DNA from: an uncultured Clostridia bacterium
GTDB taxonomy: Bacteria > Bacillota > Clostridia > Oscillospirales > Acutalibacteraceae
Assembly: GCA_947567585.1 (NCBI GenBank)
Contig: CANONE010000052.1
Span: forward strand, 1-13,345
Length of the DNA stretch: 13,345 nucleotides
Direction: 5' to 3'
Shown here: one piece after another, positions 1 through 6,625 of the stretch
Layout: each line of letters begins with the position of its first letter
How positions within the stretch are numbered: position 1 is the first letter of the stretch
The notes under the pieces: model-generated
The model's input: the letters and a program-made list of their open reading frames with translations, nothing else
Database searches by the model: none
What the model was told of the DNA's origin: nothing
Translations under genes and position numbers: made by a program

Positions 1-2
1 TT

Positions 3-416
3 AAGTGGATGCAGGAGAAGTATCCCGGCCGGTTTGTGCTGTGCCTGGGCTTTGTACCAGAGCTTTCCCGAAAGATTTACGCGGGATCGGATATATTCCT
101 GATGCCCAGTAAGTCCGAGCCCTGCGGCCTTTCCCAGATGATCGCCCTGCGGTACGGCACCATTCCGGTGATTCGGGAAACCGGAGGACTGAAGGACTCC
201 ATTACCGACAGCGGCGACGGCGTGGGCAATGGGTTTACCTTCATGACCTATAACACCGGCGATTTGCTGCACAGCCTGCACAGGGCCATCTACGCTTACA
301 ACTCCGACAAGGAGGGCTGGGGCGTTCTGGTGGACCGGGCCATGGGCTGCGACAACAGCTGGAGCAAGTCTGCCGGCGAATACATTAAGCTGTATAAGCA
401 GATTATGGAGAGCTAA
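3..416 (+). CDS. glgA: Glycogen synthase, C-terminal part (5' end outside window)
   Basis: This is the last 137 residues of a GT5-family, ADP-glucose-dependent glycogen synthase, which adds glucose to the non-reducing ends of alpha-1,4-glucan in the cytoplasm. The reading frame is open to the left edge, so the gene begins before the window and no start is claimed. The diagnostic C-terminal Rossmann-domain signature is present: MPSKSEPCGLSQ followed by a TGGLKDSI segment. The glutamate of SEPCGLSQ lies in the conserved nucleotide-sugar site of this family. The tail FDNxW-like segment appears here as CDNSWSKSAGEYIKLY, which is typical of the GlgA C-terminus. The gene ends with TAA and is followed about 55 bases later by a strong terminator, so it is probably the last gene of a glycogen operon. 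Other GT5 starch synthases would look the same from this fragment. Confidence 0.93.
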   Translation, partial: KWMQEKYPGRFVLCLGFVPELSRKIYAGSDIFLMPSKSEPCGLSQMIALRYGTIPVIRETGGLKDSITDSGDGVGNGFTFMTYNTGDLLHSLHRAIYAYNSDKEGWGVLVDRAMGCDNSWSKSAGEYIKLYKQIMES

Positions 417-472
417 AAGGGACCGGATTTTTGACAGAGTATACGTCTTTATAGGCGGTAAAAAGAGTAAAA

Positions 473-503
473 AAGGGCGGCGGGGCTTCCTGCCGTCCTT
501 TTT
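473..503 (+). terminator. Intrinsic terminator of glgA (bidirectional shape)
   Basis: A 12-bp stem (473-484 with 489-500, two G-T wobbles, the rest Watson-Crick) closes on the four-base loop GCTT. It is followed by TTTTT on the plus strand. An A-run just before the left arm (469-474) would give a U-tract on the opposite strand too, so it could stop transcription both ways. It is correctly placed to end the glgA transcript. Confidence 0.9.
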
Positions 504-546
504 GTAATGCTTTTGTAATGTTTTTCTTCCATTTTTTGGCAAGCTG

Positions 547-555
547 TGCTATAAT
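547..555 (+). promoter_or_regulatory. Extended -10 promoter-like box 1
   Basis: TGCTATAAT is a perfect extended -10 element (TGN followed by TATAAT at 550-555). No good -35 lies 16-18 bases upstream, which extended -10 promoters can tolerate. The expected start point, about position 562, falls in the middle of the perfect dyad at 554-572. No gene follows directly, so any product would be non-coding or a long leader. Confidence 0.35.
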
Positions 556-595
556 GTACGCAAAGCGTACATCCGGAGTTTCCCTCGTCCGCCCG

Positions 596-867
596 GCGGC
601 CGCCTTTCGCTTTGCGAAAGCACCGGAAAACTCCAATCAGATTTATGCTATAATATCCGCAGGATATTTCAGTAGAGCGGGATTTGCGCGGCAAATCCAT
701 AAATCGCTAAGGCGATTTGGTAAGACGCAAAGCGGCTTGCTGCCGTGCTGTGATGTCCGGAGAAAGATTTTAAGAGGTCGGGACTTCTAGTCCTTTCGGG
801 CTGTTCACGCCGTTCGGGGCTGGTGTGCGGCCGCTCCCAAAGTCTGCCGCTTTGTGAAAGAATCGGA
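596..867 (+). repeat. Degenerate direct repeat flanking the hairpin array
   Basis: GCGGCCGC occurs at 596-603 and again at 827-834. Downstream of each comes a related 20-base stretch, at 608-627 and 848-867, matching at 17 of 20 positions and containing CGCTTTG, GAAAG and CGGA. The spacing within the two copies differs, so one or both have gained or lost bases. The 10-mer ACGCAAAGCG also occurs twice, at 558-567 and 725-734. Together these suggest an old partial duplication of a small element. Confidence 0.45.
646..654 (+). promoter_or_regulatory. Extended -10 promoter-like box 2
   Basis: This is a second exact copy of TGCTATAAT (TATAAT at 649-654). As with the first copy, a perfect dyad (652-668) overlaps its 3' end and is centred near the expected start point. 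No -35 match is visible. The distance to the next gene start (931) is about 275 bases. Confidence 0.35.
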
Positions 868-930
868 CGCAGCTTTTGAGTTGGGTTTTGTCTTGAGCAT
901 ATGCTGGGGTATTTTTCTTGGAGGTCTATT

Positions 931-1740
931 ATGAAGCATATATACGCCTGCGATTCACATAATCATTCTAGCTGCTCGCCGGACGGAAATCAAGCGCCCC
1001 GGGAAATGCTGGCCAGGGCCCAGGATTTGAGGCTATATGCCTGGACGCTTACAGACCATTGTGAGTGCCAGCAGTACCGGGAGAGGTATGAAGAACGCGT
1101 CCGGCTGGCTTGGAAGGAGATGGAAAAGCTGGAGGGAGGCAGCCTGCGGGTCTACCGGGGCATTGAGTTAGGGCAGCCCATGCAGAATTTGGAAGCCGCC
1201 GAAAGCGTCACAGGCCAATTTGCCTATGACTTTGTCATCGGTTCCCTGCATAACCTTCAGGATAAGCCCGACTTCTATTATATGGATGCCGCCGCCATGG
1301 ACCCAGAGGAGCTCCACAGCCTTTTAGATGACTATTGGCAAGAGCTCTTGGACATGATCGCCTGGGGTGGATTTGACTCGCTGGGCCACCTGACGTACCC
1401 TCTGCGGTACATTCAGGGGGAACATGGCGTGCGGGTGGATATGGCCCGGCATACCGAAAGGATAGACGATATTTTCAGCGCTTTGGTAAAGGCGGATAAA
1501 GCCCTGGAGGTGAACACTTCTGGACTTCGCCAAAAGCTGGGGGAGACCATGCCGAATCTGGAGCTTCTCAGGCGGTACCGCCGGTCGGGCGGAAAGCTGG
1601 TCACTTTGGGTTCGGACGCCCACTGCGCCGAAGACCTGGGCGGGGGTATTGACGAGGGCATGGAACTGCTGAAGGCGGCGGGCTTTACAGAGTTTACTAT
1701 ATATGAAAAGCGCGCGCCAAAACAGCTGCCTTTGGAATAA
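931..1740 (+). CDS. hisJ: Histidinol-phosphatase, PHP family (HisJ-type)
   Basis: A 269-residue PHP-domain metallophosphoesterase of the histidinol-phosphatase (HisJ/HisK) type, expected to hydrolyse L-histidinol phosphate to histidinol and phosphate in histidine synthesis (EC 3.1.3.15) in the cytoplasm. The metal-binding residues of the PHP barrel can be read in order: H10 and H12 in DSHNHSSCSPDG, H43 in LTDHCE, E79 in RGIEL, H107 in IGSLHN, H153 in LGHLTYP, and D229 with H231 in LGSDAH. The length fits the family (about 250-270). I chose the ATG at 931 because GGAGG (920-924) precedes it by 6 bases; the in-frame ATG at 901 has no comparable site. It stands alone, with no other his gene in view, so a related phosphoesterase substrate is possible. 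A weak promoter-like pair (TTGAGT at 876, TATGCT at 900) lies upstream. Confidence 0.85.
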   Translation: MKHIYACDSHNHSSCSPDGNQAPREMLARAQDLRLYAWTLTDHCECQQYRERYEERVRLAWKEMEKLEGGSLRVYRGIELGQPMQNLEAAESVTGQFAYDFVIGSLHNLQDKPDFYYMDAAAMDPEELHSLLDDYWQELLDMIAWGGFDSLGHLTYPLRYIQGEHGVRVDMARHTERIDDIFSALVKADKALEVNTSGLRQKLGETMPNLELLRRYRRSGGKLVTLGSDAHCAEDLGGGIDEGMELLKAAGFTEFTIYEKRAPKQLPLE

Positions 1741-1777
1741 ATGGCGGGGAGAGTATGCACAATTTCATGGCAGAGAC

Positions 1778-1798
1778 AAAAAGGGCCGCTGGGGGCCC
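1778..1798 (-). terminator. Hairpin with U-tract on the minus strand, after hisJ
   Basis: GGGCC (1783-1787) pairs with GGCCC (1794-1798) across a 6-base loop. On the plus strand no T-run follows. On the minus strand the hairpin is followed by CTTTTTGTCTCTG, which is terminator-like. The stem is only 5 bp, so this is a weak call. If real, it stops antisense rather than sense transcription. Confidence 0.25.
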
Positions 1799-1847
1799 GC
1801 AATGAGAAGGCGCCGGACGCGCCAGACAAAGAGAGGAGAGCATCTAC

Positions 1848-2342
1848 ATGGCAATGGAACAGATATTAGAGCTTTTGCAGGACGAGGCAAAGCTGACCAA
1901 TAAACAGCTGGCCACTATGTTGGGAGAAACCGAGGAAAATGTAGCAAAGGCCATCGCGCAATATGAACGGGAAGGGGTTATCAAGGGCTATCACGCCCTT
2001 ATTAATTGGGAGCGTACCGAGACCCAAAAAGCCGCCGCGCTGATTGAGCTGCGGGTTACGCCCCAAAAGGACACCGGCTTTGACGAGATCGCCGGACGGA
2101 TTATGAACTTTCCCGAGGTGGAAAGCGTCTACCTGATGTCCGGCGGCTATGATCTGGCAGTTACCGTGGCCGGGCGCACTATGCAGGATATCGCCATGTT
2201 TGTGGCAAAGCGGCTGGCCACGATAGATGGAGTGCTCTCTACAGCGACGCACTTTATGCTGACAAAGTATAAGGATGGCGGCGTAATCTTCCGGGAGGAT
2301 TACGAGGAAATTGATGAGAGAGGGAGTAATCTGTGTGATTGA
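1848..2342 (+). CDS. Lrp/AsnC-family transcriptional regulator
   Basis: A 164-residue feast/famine-type regulator. Residues about 1-60 form the N-terminal winged helix-turn-helix (LTNKQLATMLG as first helices, then a recognition helix and EREGVIKGYHALIN wing). Residues about 65-150 form the ligand-sensing, oligomerising RAM domain, with the glycine-bearing turn MSGGYDLAV and the segment ATHFMLTKY. Family members bind DNA as dimers or octamers and sense amino acids. The start at 1848 follows AGGAG (1834-1838) by 9 bases. An ATG two codons later (1854) is an alternative. The gene overlaps the aminotransferase start by 8 bases, so the two are translationally coupled. By analogy with other Lrp-aminotransferase pairs it probably controls this operon in response to an amino acid, but the ligand and operator cannot be read here. 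Confidence 0.9.
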   Translation: MAMEQILELLQDEAKLTNKQLATMLGETEENVAKAIAQYEREGVIKGYHALINWERTETQKAAALIELRVTPQKDTGFDEIAGRIMNFPEVESVYLMSGGYDLAVTVAGRTMQDIAMFVAKRLATIDGVLSTATHFMLTKYKDGGVIFREDYEEIDERGSNLCD

Positions 2343-3504
2343 TTACGGCAGGCTAATGAATACCAAGGCCCAGGCCATCAAGCCTTCGGGCATCCGTCGT
2401 TTTTTTGATATTGCCAGCGAGATGGAAGATGTGATCTCTCTGTCTGTTGGCGAGCCGGATTTCCACACCCCTTGGCACATTCGGGAGGCGGGAATCGCGT
2501 CCTTGGAGAAGGGGCGCACCCGGTATACTCCCAACCGGGGTTTTGCGCAGCTGCGGCAGGAAATCAGCCGCTTTCTGGAGCGGCACTATCAGGTTGCCTA
2601 TGACCCGCAAGGGGAAGTCCTTGTCACTGTGGGGGGGTCTGAAGCCATTGATTTATGTGTCCGCAGCTTGATCAATCCCGGTGATGAGGTGTTGATTCCC
2701 GAGCCCAGCTTTGTGTGCTATGTTCCCATCACCCAGATGGCGGGAGGGGTGCCGGTCATCATTGAGACGGGCCCGGAAAATGGATTCCGCCTGACAGCGC
2801 AGCAGCTGGAAAGCAAAATAACGGAAAGGACGAAATTGCTGATATTACCCTACCCGAATAATCCCACAGGGGCGGTTATGAACCGGGAGGACCTGGCGGC
2901 GGTTGCCGGGGTGGTAGAACGCCACAACCTGCTGGTGCTGTCAGACGAGATCTACGCGGCTCTCACCTATACGGAGGCGGGGCATGTGGCTTTTTCCTCC
3001 CTGCCGGGAATGTGGGAACGCACTGTGCTGGTGAATGGGTTCTCCAAAGCGCATTCCATGACTGGCTGGCGGCTAGGCTACGCGGCAGGGCCCAAAGAGA
3101 TTATCGGGATCATGACAAAGCTTCACCAGTTTGCCATTATGAGCGCCCCCACCACCAGCCAGTATGCGGCTATCGAGGCTTTGAAAAATGGAGACGAGGA
3201 CATTGCGTACATGCGCGGCCAATACGATATGCGCCGCCGGCTGATTGTAGATGGGCTCAATCAGCTGGGACTGCGGTGTTTTGAACCAGAGGGGGCATTT
3301 TATGTGTTTCCATCTGTAAAGTCGACGGGCTTGACATCCATGGAATTCAGTGAAAAGCTGATCTATAGCAAGCGGGTGGCCGTAGTGCCCGGGGATGCCT
3401 TTGGAGCCAGCGGAGAGGGCTTTGTACGGATATCTTACTCCTATTCCATTAAGCACATCACAGAAGCGCTGGAGAGGATTGGCGCTTTTCTGGAGGAGTT
3501 ATGA
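2335..3504 (+). CDS. PLP-dependent aminotransferase, class I/II (fold type I)
   Basis: A 389-residue aspartate-aminotransferase-superfamily enzyme that moves amino groups between an amino acid and a 2-oxo acid using pyridoxal phosphate. Visible signature residues are N175/N176-P-T-G in the NNPTG motif, D204 and Y207 in SDEIYA (PLP ring contacts), the Schiff-base lysine K238 in GFSKAHSMTGWRLGY, and R365 in FVRIS, the usual carboxylate-binding arginine. I prefer the GTG start at 2335: GGGAG (2322-2326) lies 8 bases upstream, and the resulting N-terminus, MIDYGRLMNTKAQ, matches where this subfamily normally begins. TTG/ATG at 2311-2316 would add eight residues. The start overlaps the Lrp gene by 8 bases and the stop overlaps the DUF362 gene by 4. 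Substrate specificity cannot be told from the sequence, although aromatic or branched-chain acids are common in this subfamily. Confidence 0.92.
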   Translation: MIDYGRLMNTKAQAIKPSGIRRFFDIASEMEDVISLSVGEPDFHTPWHIREAGIASLEKGRTRYTPNRGFAQLRQEISRFLERHYQVAYDPQGEVLVTVGGSEAIDLCVRSLINPGDEVLIPEPSFVCYVPITQMAGGVPVIIETGPENGFRLTAQQLESKITERTKLLILPYPNNPTGAVMNREDLAAVAGVVERHNLLVLSDEIYAALTYTEAGHVAFSSLPGMWERTVLVNGFSKAHSMTGWRLGYAAGPKEIIGIMTKLHQFAIMSAPTTSQYAAIEALKNGDEDIAYMRGQYDMRRRLIVDGLNQLGLRCFEPEGAFYVFPSVKSTGLTSMEFSEKLIYSKRVAVVPGDAFGASGEGFVRISYSYSIKHITEALERIGAFLEEL

Positions 3505-4634
3505 GGGAACAGGTTTGGCTGCATAAGTGTAAAGGGTATAAGCTTGACGATTTGTGTCAGCTAGTTGACCAGGCTTTTACGGCTCTTCATGTCTACGACA
3601 GCTTGAAGCCGGGAATGACCGCAGTGCTGAAGCCGAATCTCCTAATGGCGTCCAAGCCGGAAGAGGCGATTGCCACCCATCCCCTTTTTACAGCGGCAGT
3701 GGGCATCTGTGTACAAAAGGCGGGAGCTGGGGTTCTCATTGCCGAGAGCCCAGGCGGCCCCTATACGCCGGTTATGATGCGGCAGATCTTCCGGGCTTGC
3801 GGTTACCAAGACATTGCAAAGGAATATAACTTTACACTTTACACAGAGTGTAAAGCCAGAGAGCTTTCTATACCCAACGGCCTGCGCTGTAGGCAGGCCA
3901 GTATTGTGGAGCCATTTATTGACGCGGATTATTTAATAGATTTGGCTAAACTGAAAACCCACGGTATGGTGGGGTATTCCGGAGCGGTAAAGAACATGTT
4001 TGGCGCGGTGCCGGGGCTAAAAAAGCCAGAGCTTCATTGCCGCTTTCCGGACAAGGAGGACTTTTCCCACATGCTGCTGGATCTGTGCGATTATTTGAAG
4101 CCGGATCTAAGCCTGATTGACGGAATCTGGGCCATGGAAGGAGACGGTCCTTCCGGCGGAGACCGGCGGGAATTGGGGGTTTTGCTGGCCTCCCGAAGCC
4201 CGTTTGCGGCAGACCTTTGCGGGGCGGCGCTGATTGGCAGCGGGCCGGAAAAAATCCGCATGCTGGATTTAGCGGCTAAGCGTGGGCTGGGACCTGTTTC
4301 CTTGGATGAAGTGGAAATCATTGGGGACCCTATTGAAGGGCTGATTGCGGCGGATTTTGTCCCGGCAAAGGCGGGAAGCACGGATTTTATTGATAAGCTG
4401 CCGCCCTTTCTGCGTCCGGCGGCAAAAAAGTTGGCGACGCCTAAACCAAAAATAAACAAGAAGCTGTGCGTTGGCTGTGGGAAATGCGCGGAGAGTTGTC
4501 CGCAGAAGGCCATCCGGTTGGCAGAGGGTAAGGCTGTTATTGATCTCAAAAATTGTATACGCTGTTTTTGCTGCCAGGAAATGTGCCCGAAGCACATAGT
4601 AGAGGTGAAGCGGCTGCAACTTTTTAACCTGTAA
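3501..4634 (+). CDS. DUF362 protein with C-terminal two-cluster ferredoxin domain
   Basis: A 377-residue protein. Residues about 1-300 match the DUF362 family, including LKPNLLM near the N-terminus, an IAESPGG turn, and DLAKLKTHGMVGYSGAVKN around residues 145-170. The C-terminal 60 residues form a 2[4Fe-4S] ferredoxin-like domain with two complete CX2CX2CX3CP motifs: C323, C326, C329, C333 and C352, C355, C358, C362. One extra cysteine, C357, lies inside the second motif. No signal peptide or membrane segment is seen, so it is probably cytoplasmic. The biochemical role of DUF362 is not established; the clusters imply electron transfer or cluster-dependent chemistry. The ATG overlaps the aminotransferase stop (ATGA, 3501-3504), which argues for co-expression and a linked function. 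The domain call is secure; the function is unknown. Confidence 0.88.
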   Translation: MREQVWLHKCKGYKLDDLCQLVDQAFTALHVYDSLKPGMTAVLKPNLLMASKPEEAIATHPLFTAAVGICVQKAGAGVLIAESPGGPYTPVMMRQIFRACGYQDIAKEYNFTLYTECKARELSIPNGLRCRQASIVEPFIDADYLIDLAKLKTHGMVGYSGAVKNMFGAVPGLKKPELHCRFPDKEDFSHMLLDLCDYLKPDLSLIDGIWAMEGDGPSGGDRRELGVLLASRSPFAADLCGAALIGSGPEKIRMLDLAAKRGLGPVSLDEVEIIGDPIEGLIAADFVPAKAGSTDFIDKLPPFLRPAAKKLATPKPKINKKLCVGCGKCAESCPQKAIRLAEGKAVIDLKNCIRCFCCQEMCPKHIVEVKRLQLFNL

Positions 4635-4719
4635 AGGGATTTCCTTGCATAAATCCATAGGAAGCTTTAAGGTTGTAAAGGTTTACAGCTTTATGGTTGA
4701 GGGAAAGGATGAGGTAGAG

Positions 4720-5583
4720 ATGAAGGTTAAGGCGTTTGGGAAGATTAACCTGACCCTGGATATTACCGGCAGGCGGGAGGACGGCTTCCACCTTTTGGAC
4801 ACGGTGATGCAGACTGTCTCTATTTGGGATGAACTGGATATTCAGCGCAGCAGGGACTCTGGAATCCATCTGCAGTGCAGCCGGGAGAGCATTCCGGTTG
4901 ACCGGAAGAATACGGCATATCGGGCGGCCCGATTCTTCTTGGAAGACCAGAGGCTGCAAAGCGAAGGCATTTACATTTTTATCCGTAAGTATACGCCCAG
5001 CCGGTCTGGGATGGGAGGCGGCAGCGCGGATGCGGCCGCAGTTCTGCATGGGCTCAATAGGATGTTTGAGACGAAGCTGAGTCTGGAGCATCTGATGGAG
5101 CTGGGAGCCAAAGTGGGTTCGGACGTGCCCTTCTGTGTGGCGGGCGGAGCCGCCCGGTGTACTGGCGTGGGCACCATTGTAGAACCCGCCCCCATGATGC
5201 CGGAGTGTTGGTTGGTAGTGGCCAAGCCTCCCGCTGGCATGAGCACGCCCCGGGCCTATGCGCTCTTGGACCAGTACCCTCTTTCCAGCAACCGCTCTAC
5301 GCCGCGCATGATGGAAGCGCTGGAAGCTGGGAATTTGAAACGGGTGGCCAAGAATCTTTCCAACCGCTTTGACGAGACCATCCGTCTGACGCCGGTACGG
5401 CAGCTGAAACGGGCCATGCTGGAGGCCGGGGCATTAGGCGCCATGATGACGGGAAGCGGTTCCGGCGTGTATGGAATTTTTCAGACGGAGCAACAGGCGC
5501 GGCAGTCGCTGCGAAAGCTGGACGGTATGGGGCGGCTGTTTGTGGTGCGGCCCCAAAAGGAAAGCTGCATCATTATTCCGTAA
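4720..5583 (+). CDS. ispE: 4-(cytidine 5'-diphospho)-2-C-methyl-D-erythritol kinase
   Basis: A 287-residue GHMP-family kinase that phosphorylates the 2-hydroxyl of CDP-methylerythritol with ATP (EC 2.7.1.148), the fourth step of the non-mevalonate isoprenoid pathway. Family markers are AFGKINLTLDI at the N-terminus with K8, the glycine-rich ATP loop GMGGGSADAAA (residues 97-107), the presumed catalytic D135 in GSDVPFCVAGG, and MTGSGSGVYGIF near the C-terminus. The ATG at 4720 is preferred because it gives the usual family N-terminus (MKVKAFGKIN) and length, with GAGG (4711-4714) 5 bases upstream. Starts at 4645 or 4693 would add an atypical extension. The 85-base gap after the DUF362 gene holds no terminator, so readthrough from that operon is likely. 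A terminator follows at 5638-5682. Confidence 0.95.
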   Translation: MKVKAFGKINLTLDITGRREDGFHLLDTVMQTVSIWDELDIQRSRDSGIHLQCSRESIPVDRKNTAYRAARFFLEDQRLQSEGIYIFIRKYTPSRSGMGGGSADAAAVLHGLNRMFETKLSLEHLMELGAKVGSDVPFCVAGGAARCTGVGTIVEPAPMMPECWLVVAKPPAGMSTPRAYALLDQYPLSSNRSTPRMMEALEAGNLKRVAKNLSNRFDETIRLTPVRQLKRAMLEAGALGAMMTGSGSGVYGIFQTEQQARQSLRKLDGMGRLFVVRPQKESCIIIP

Positions 5584-5599
5584 ATTTTTGATGAAAGCG

Positions 5600-5623
5600 G
5601 GTTCGGCCCGGAGGGGCCGGACC
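5600..5623 (+). other. Hairpin immediately downstream of ispE
   Basis: A 9-bp stem (5600-5608 with 5615-5623, one G-T wobble) with a 6-base loop, 17 bases after the ispE stop. No T-run follows, so it is not a complete terminator by itself. It could stabilise the 3' end of the ispE mRNA. Confidence 0.45.
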
Positions 5624-5637
5624 GAAAGAACAGAGAC

Positions 5638-5682
5638 AAAAAGAGCTCCGCCTAATCCTGACTGTGTGGGATAGGGCGGAGC
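5638..5682 (-). terminator. Terminator between convergent ispE and exporter genes
   Basis: GCTCCGCC (5645-5652) pairs perfectly with GGCGGAGC (5675-5682); the ATCC/GGAT pairs further in may extend the stem. On the minus strand it is followed by TCTTTTTG, a good U-tract for the exporter gene ending at 5716. On the plus strand the tail is CCTTTACTTT, weaker but usable for ispE. It is probably a shared bidirectional terminator. Confidence 0.75.
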
Positions 5683-5715
5683 CTTTACTTTGGTCATTTG
5701 TGTAAAGCGGTTTTC

Positions 5716-6564
5716 CTATACACCCGGAAAGACGAGCTGGCAGCCAACCCCAAGAATCACGGCAAAGGCGTAAAGGGTGAAAAGGATCAAGAGATTTTCT
5801 TTCCAATGCCGGTTTACCCGCAACAGCACCGCCAACCCCACGCCGGCCCCTGTACACAGACCTGCCACGGCGGCCCCAAAGGACAGCGACCCGCTTAGAT
5901 AGAGCTCTGTCAGGATCACCGAAGCGGCGCAGTTGGGGATAAATCCTAAAAACGCCGTCAGCAGCGGCTGGAAGGCGCTGCCGGAAAGAAGCAGGCGGGA
6001 GATCTGCTCTTCGCCAATAAAGGCAATGGCGGAATTGAGGGCCAGATTGATTAGGAGGAGAAAGAGAAAAATCTGGGCGGTGTGCCGTAAGGCAGAACGG
6101 AATATACCCTTTTCCTCGCAGCCGCAGTTTTTGCAGAGCTCATGGAAGGGCCGCGAAGGGGCGGGAGGGAGAAACCTCTTTGCAGCCATGTCCACCACAA
6201 TACCGGCCAGAGCCGCGCCAGCCAGTTTGACGCCCAACAGCCGCCCTAAGCTGGCAAGACTGCCGGGCCGGCTAAGAAGGATGGGCACGGCCTCGTCGGA
6301 GGTAGCCAGAAAAACGGCGATCAGCGTTCCTGGCGAGATCAGCCGGCCGGCATAAAAATTGGCGGCGGCCACGGAAAAGCCGCACTGGGGCACGCACCCC
6401 AGTACCGCGCCCCCCAAGGGCCCCAGAGGGCCCATCCGGGCCAGCGCCCCGGTCAGCCGCTGGTTGGCATGGTGTTCTAAAAACTCAATGAGAAGGTAGG
6501 CGCCAAAAAGGAAGGGGAGGGTTTTCAGGGAGTCAAGAGCGGCGTCAAAAAGGATTTCTTTCAT
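5716..6564 (-). CDS. Putative ten-TM heavy-metal/manganese exporter (ArsP_2-type permease)
   Basis: A 282-residue polytopic membrane protein matching my knowledge of the putative 10TM heavy-metal exporter family (ArsP_2), which is often annotated as a manganese or arsenic transporter. It has two related halves. GCVPQCGFSVAAANFYAGRL (about 56-75) is echoed by GFIPNCAASVILTELYLSGS (about 207-226), with P-X-C at 59-61 and 210-212, an offset of 151 residues. The first half also carries TSDEAVP (88-94). The linker between halves has C144, C147 and C149 beside H141, a likely metal-binding patch. GGAGG stands 7 bases before the chosen ATG (6564); an upstream in-frame ATG at 6654 lies beyond the promoter. 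The substrate is inferred only from the family. The gene is monocistronic, between a terminator and its own promoter. Confidence 0.8.
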   Translation of the reverse strand: MKEILFDAALDSLKTLPFLFGAYLLIEFLEHHANQRLTGALARMGPLGPLGGAVLGCVPQCGFSVAAANFYAGRLISPGTLIAVFLATSDEAVPILLSRPGSLASLGRLLGVKLAGAALAGIVVDMAAKRFLPPAPSRPFHELCKNCGCEEKGIFRSALRHTAQIFLFLLLINLALNSAIAFIGEEQISRLLLSGSAFQPLLTAFLGFIPNCAASVILTELYLSGSLSFGAAVAGLCTGAGVGLAVLLRVNRHWKENLLILFTLYAFAVILGVGCQLVFPGV

Positions 6565-6625
6565 GGGTCGGCCTCCAAACTTGCATATTTTTGAAAAACC
6601 GGGCTTATCTGCCGTATGTCTATAA

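Larger units (their letters stand above)
546..718 (+). other. Array of perfect short-loop hairpins with two TGCTATAAT boxes
   Basis: Most of this gene-free gap (417-930) is occupied by dense dyad symmetry. Perfect hairpins are: 554-572 (8 bp, loop AAA), 604-620 (7 bp, loop TTT), 652-668 (7 bp, loop GCA), 680-698 (8 bp, loop GCG) and 701-718 (7 bp, loop TAAG). An outer pairing of 575-581 with 628-634 encloses the 604-620 hairpin and the palindrome GGCGGCCGCC (595-604). The hairpins differ in sequence but share arm length and loop size. The region can be read as an open frame (518-790), but that frame has no ribosome site and consists of the repeats, so I do not call it a gene. It may be a structured non-coding RNA, a palindromic intergenic element or a set of DNA dyads. 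Its function is unknown. Confidence 0.5.

Noticed and set aside
431..460. Perfect TTGACA (-35) at 431-436 after glgA.
   Set aside because: No -10 lies at 16-18 bases; the nearest TATAGG is only 13 bases away, and the glgA terminator follows at once.
518..790. A 90-residue open frame in the gap before hisJ.
   Set aside because: It has no ribosome site, is composed of hairpin arms and repeats, and does not resemble any protein family I know.
504..930. Possible known RNA (RNase P, tmRNA, SRP RNA, T-box) in the hairpin-rich gap.
   Set aside because: None of the conserved core motifs of these RNAs is present, and there is no tRNA-like CCA end or downstream aminoacyl-tRNA synthetase gene.
901..930. 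Upstream ATG start for hisJ.
   Set aside because: No ribosome site before it, whereas the ATG at 931 has GGAGG at ideal spacing and gives the normal PHP N-terminus.
4645..4719. Longer N-terminus for IspE (25 extra residues).
   Set aside because: The extension is atypical for the family, and a ribosome site supports the ATG at 4720.
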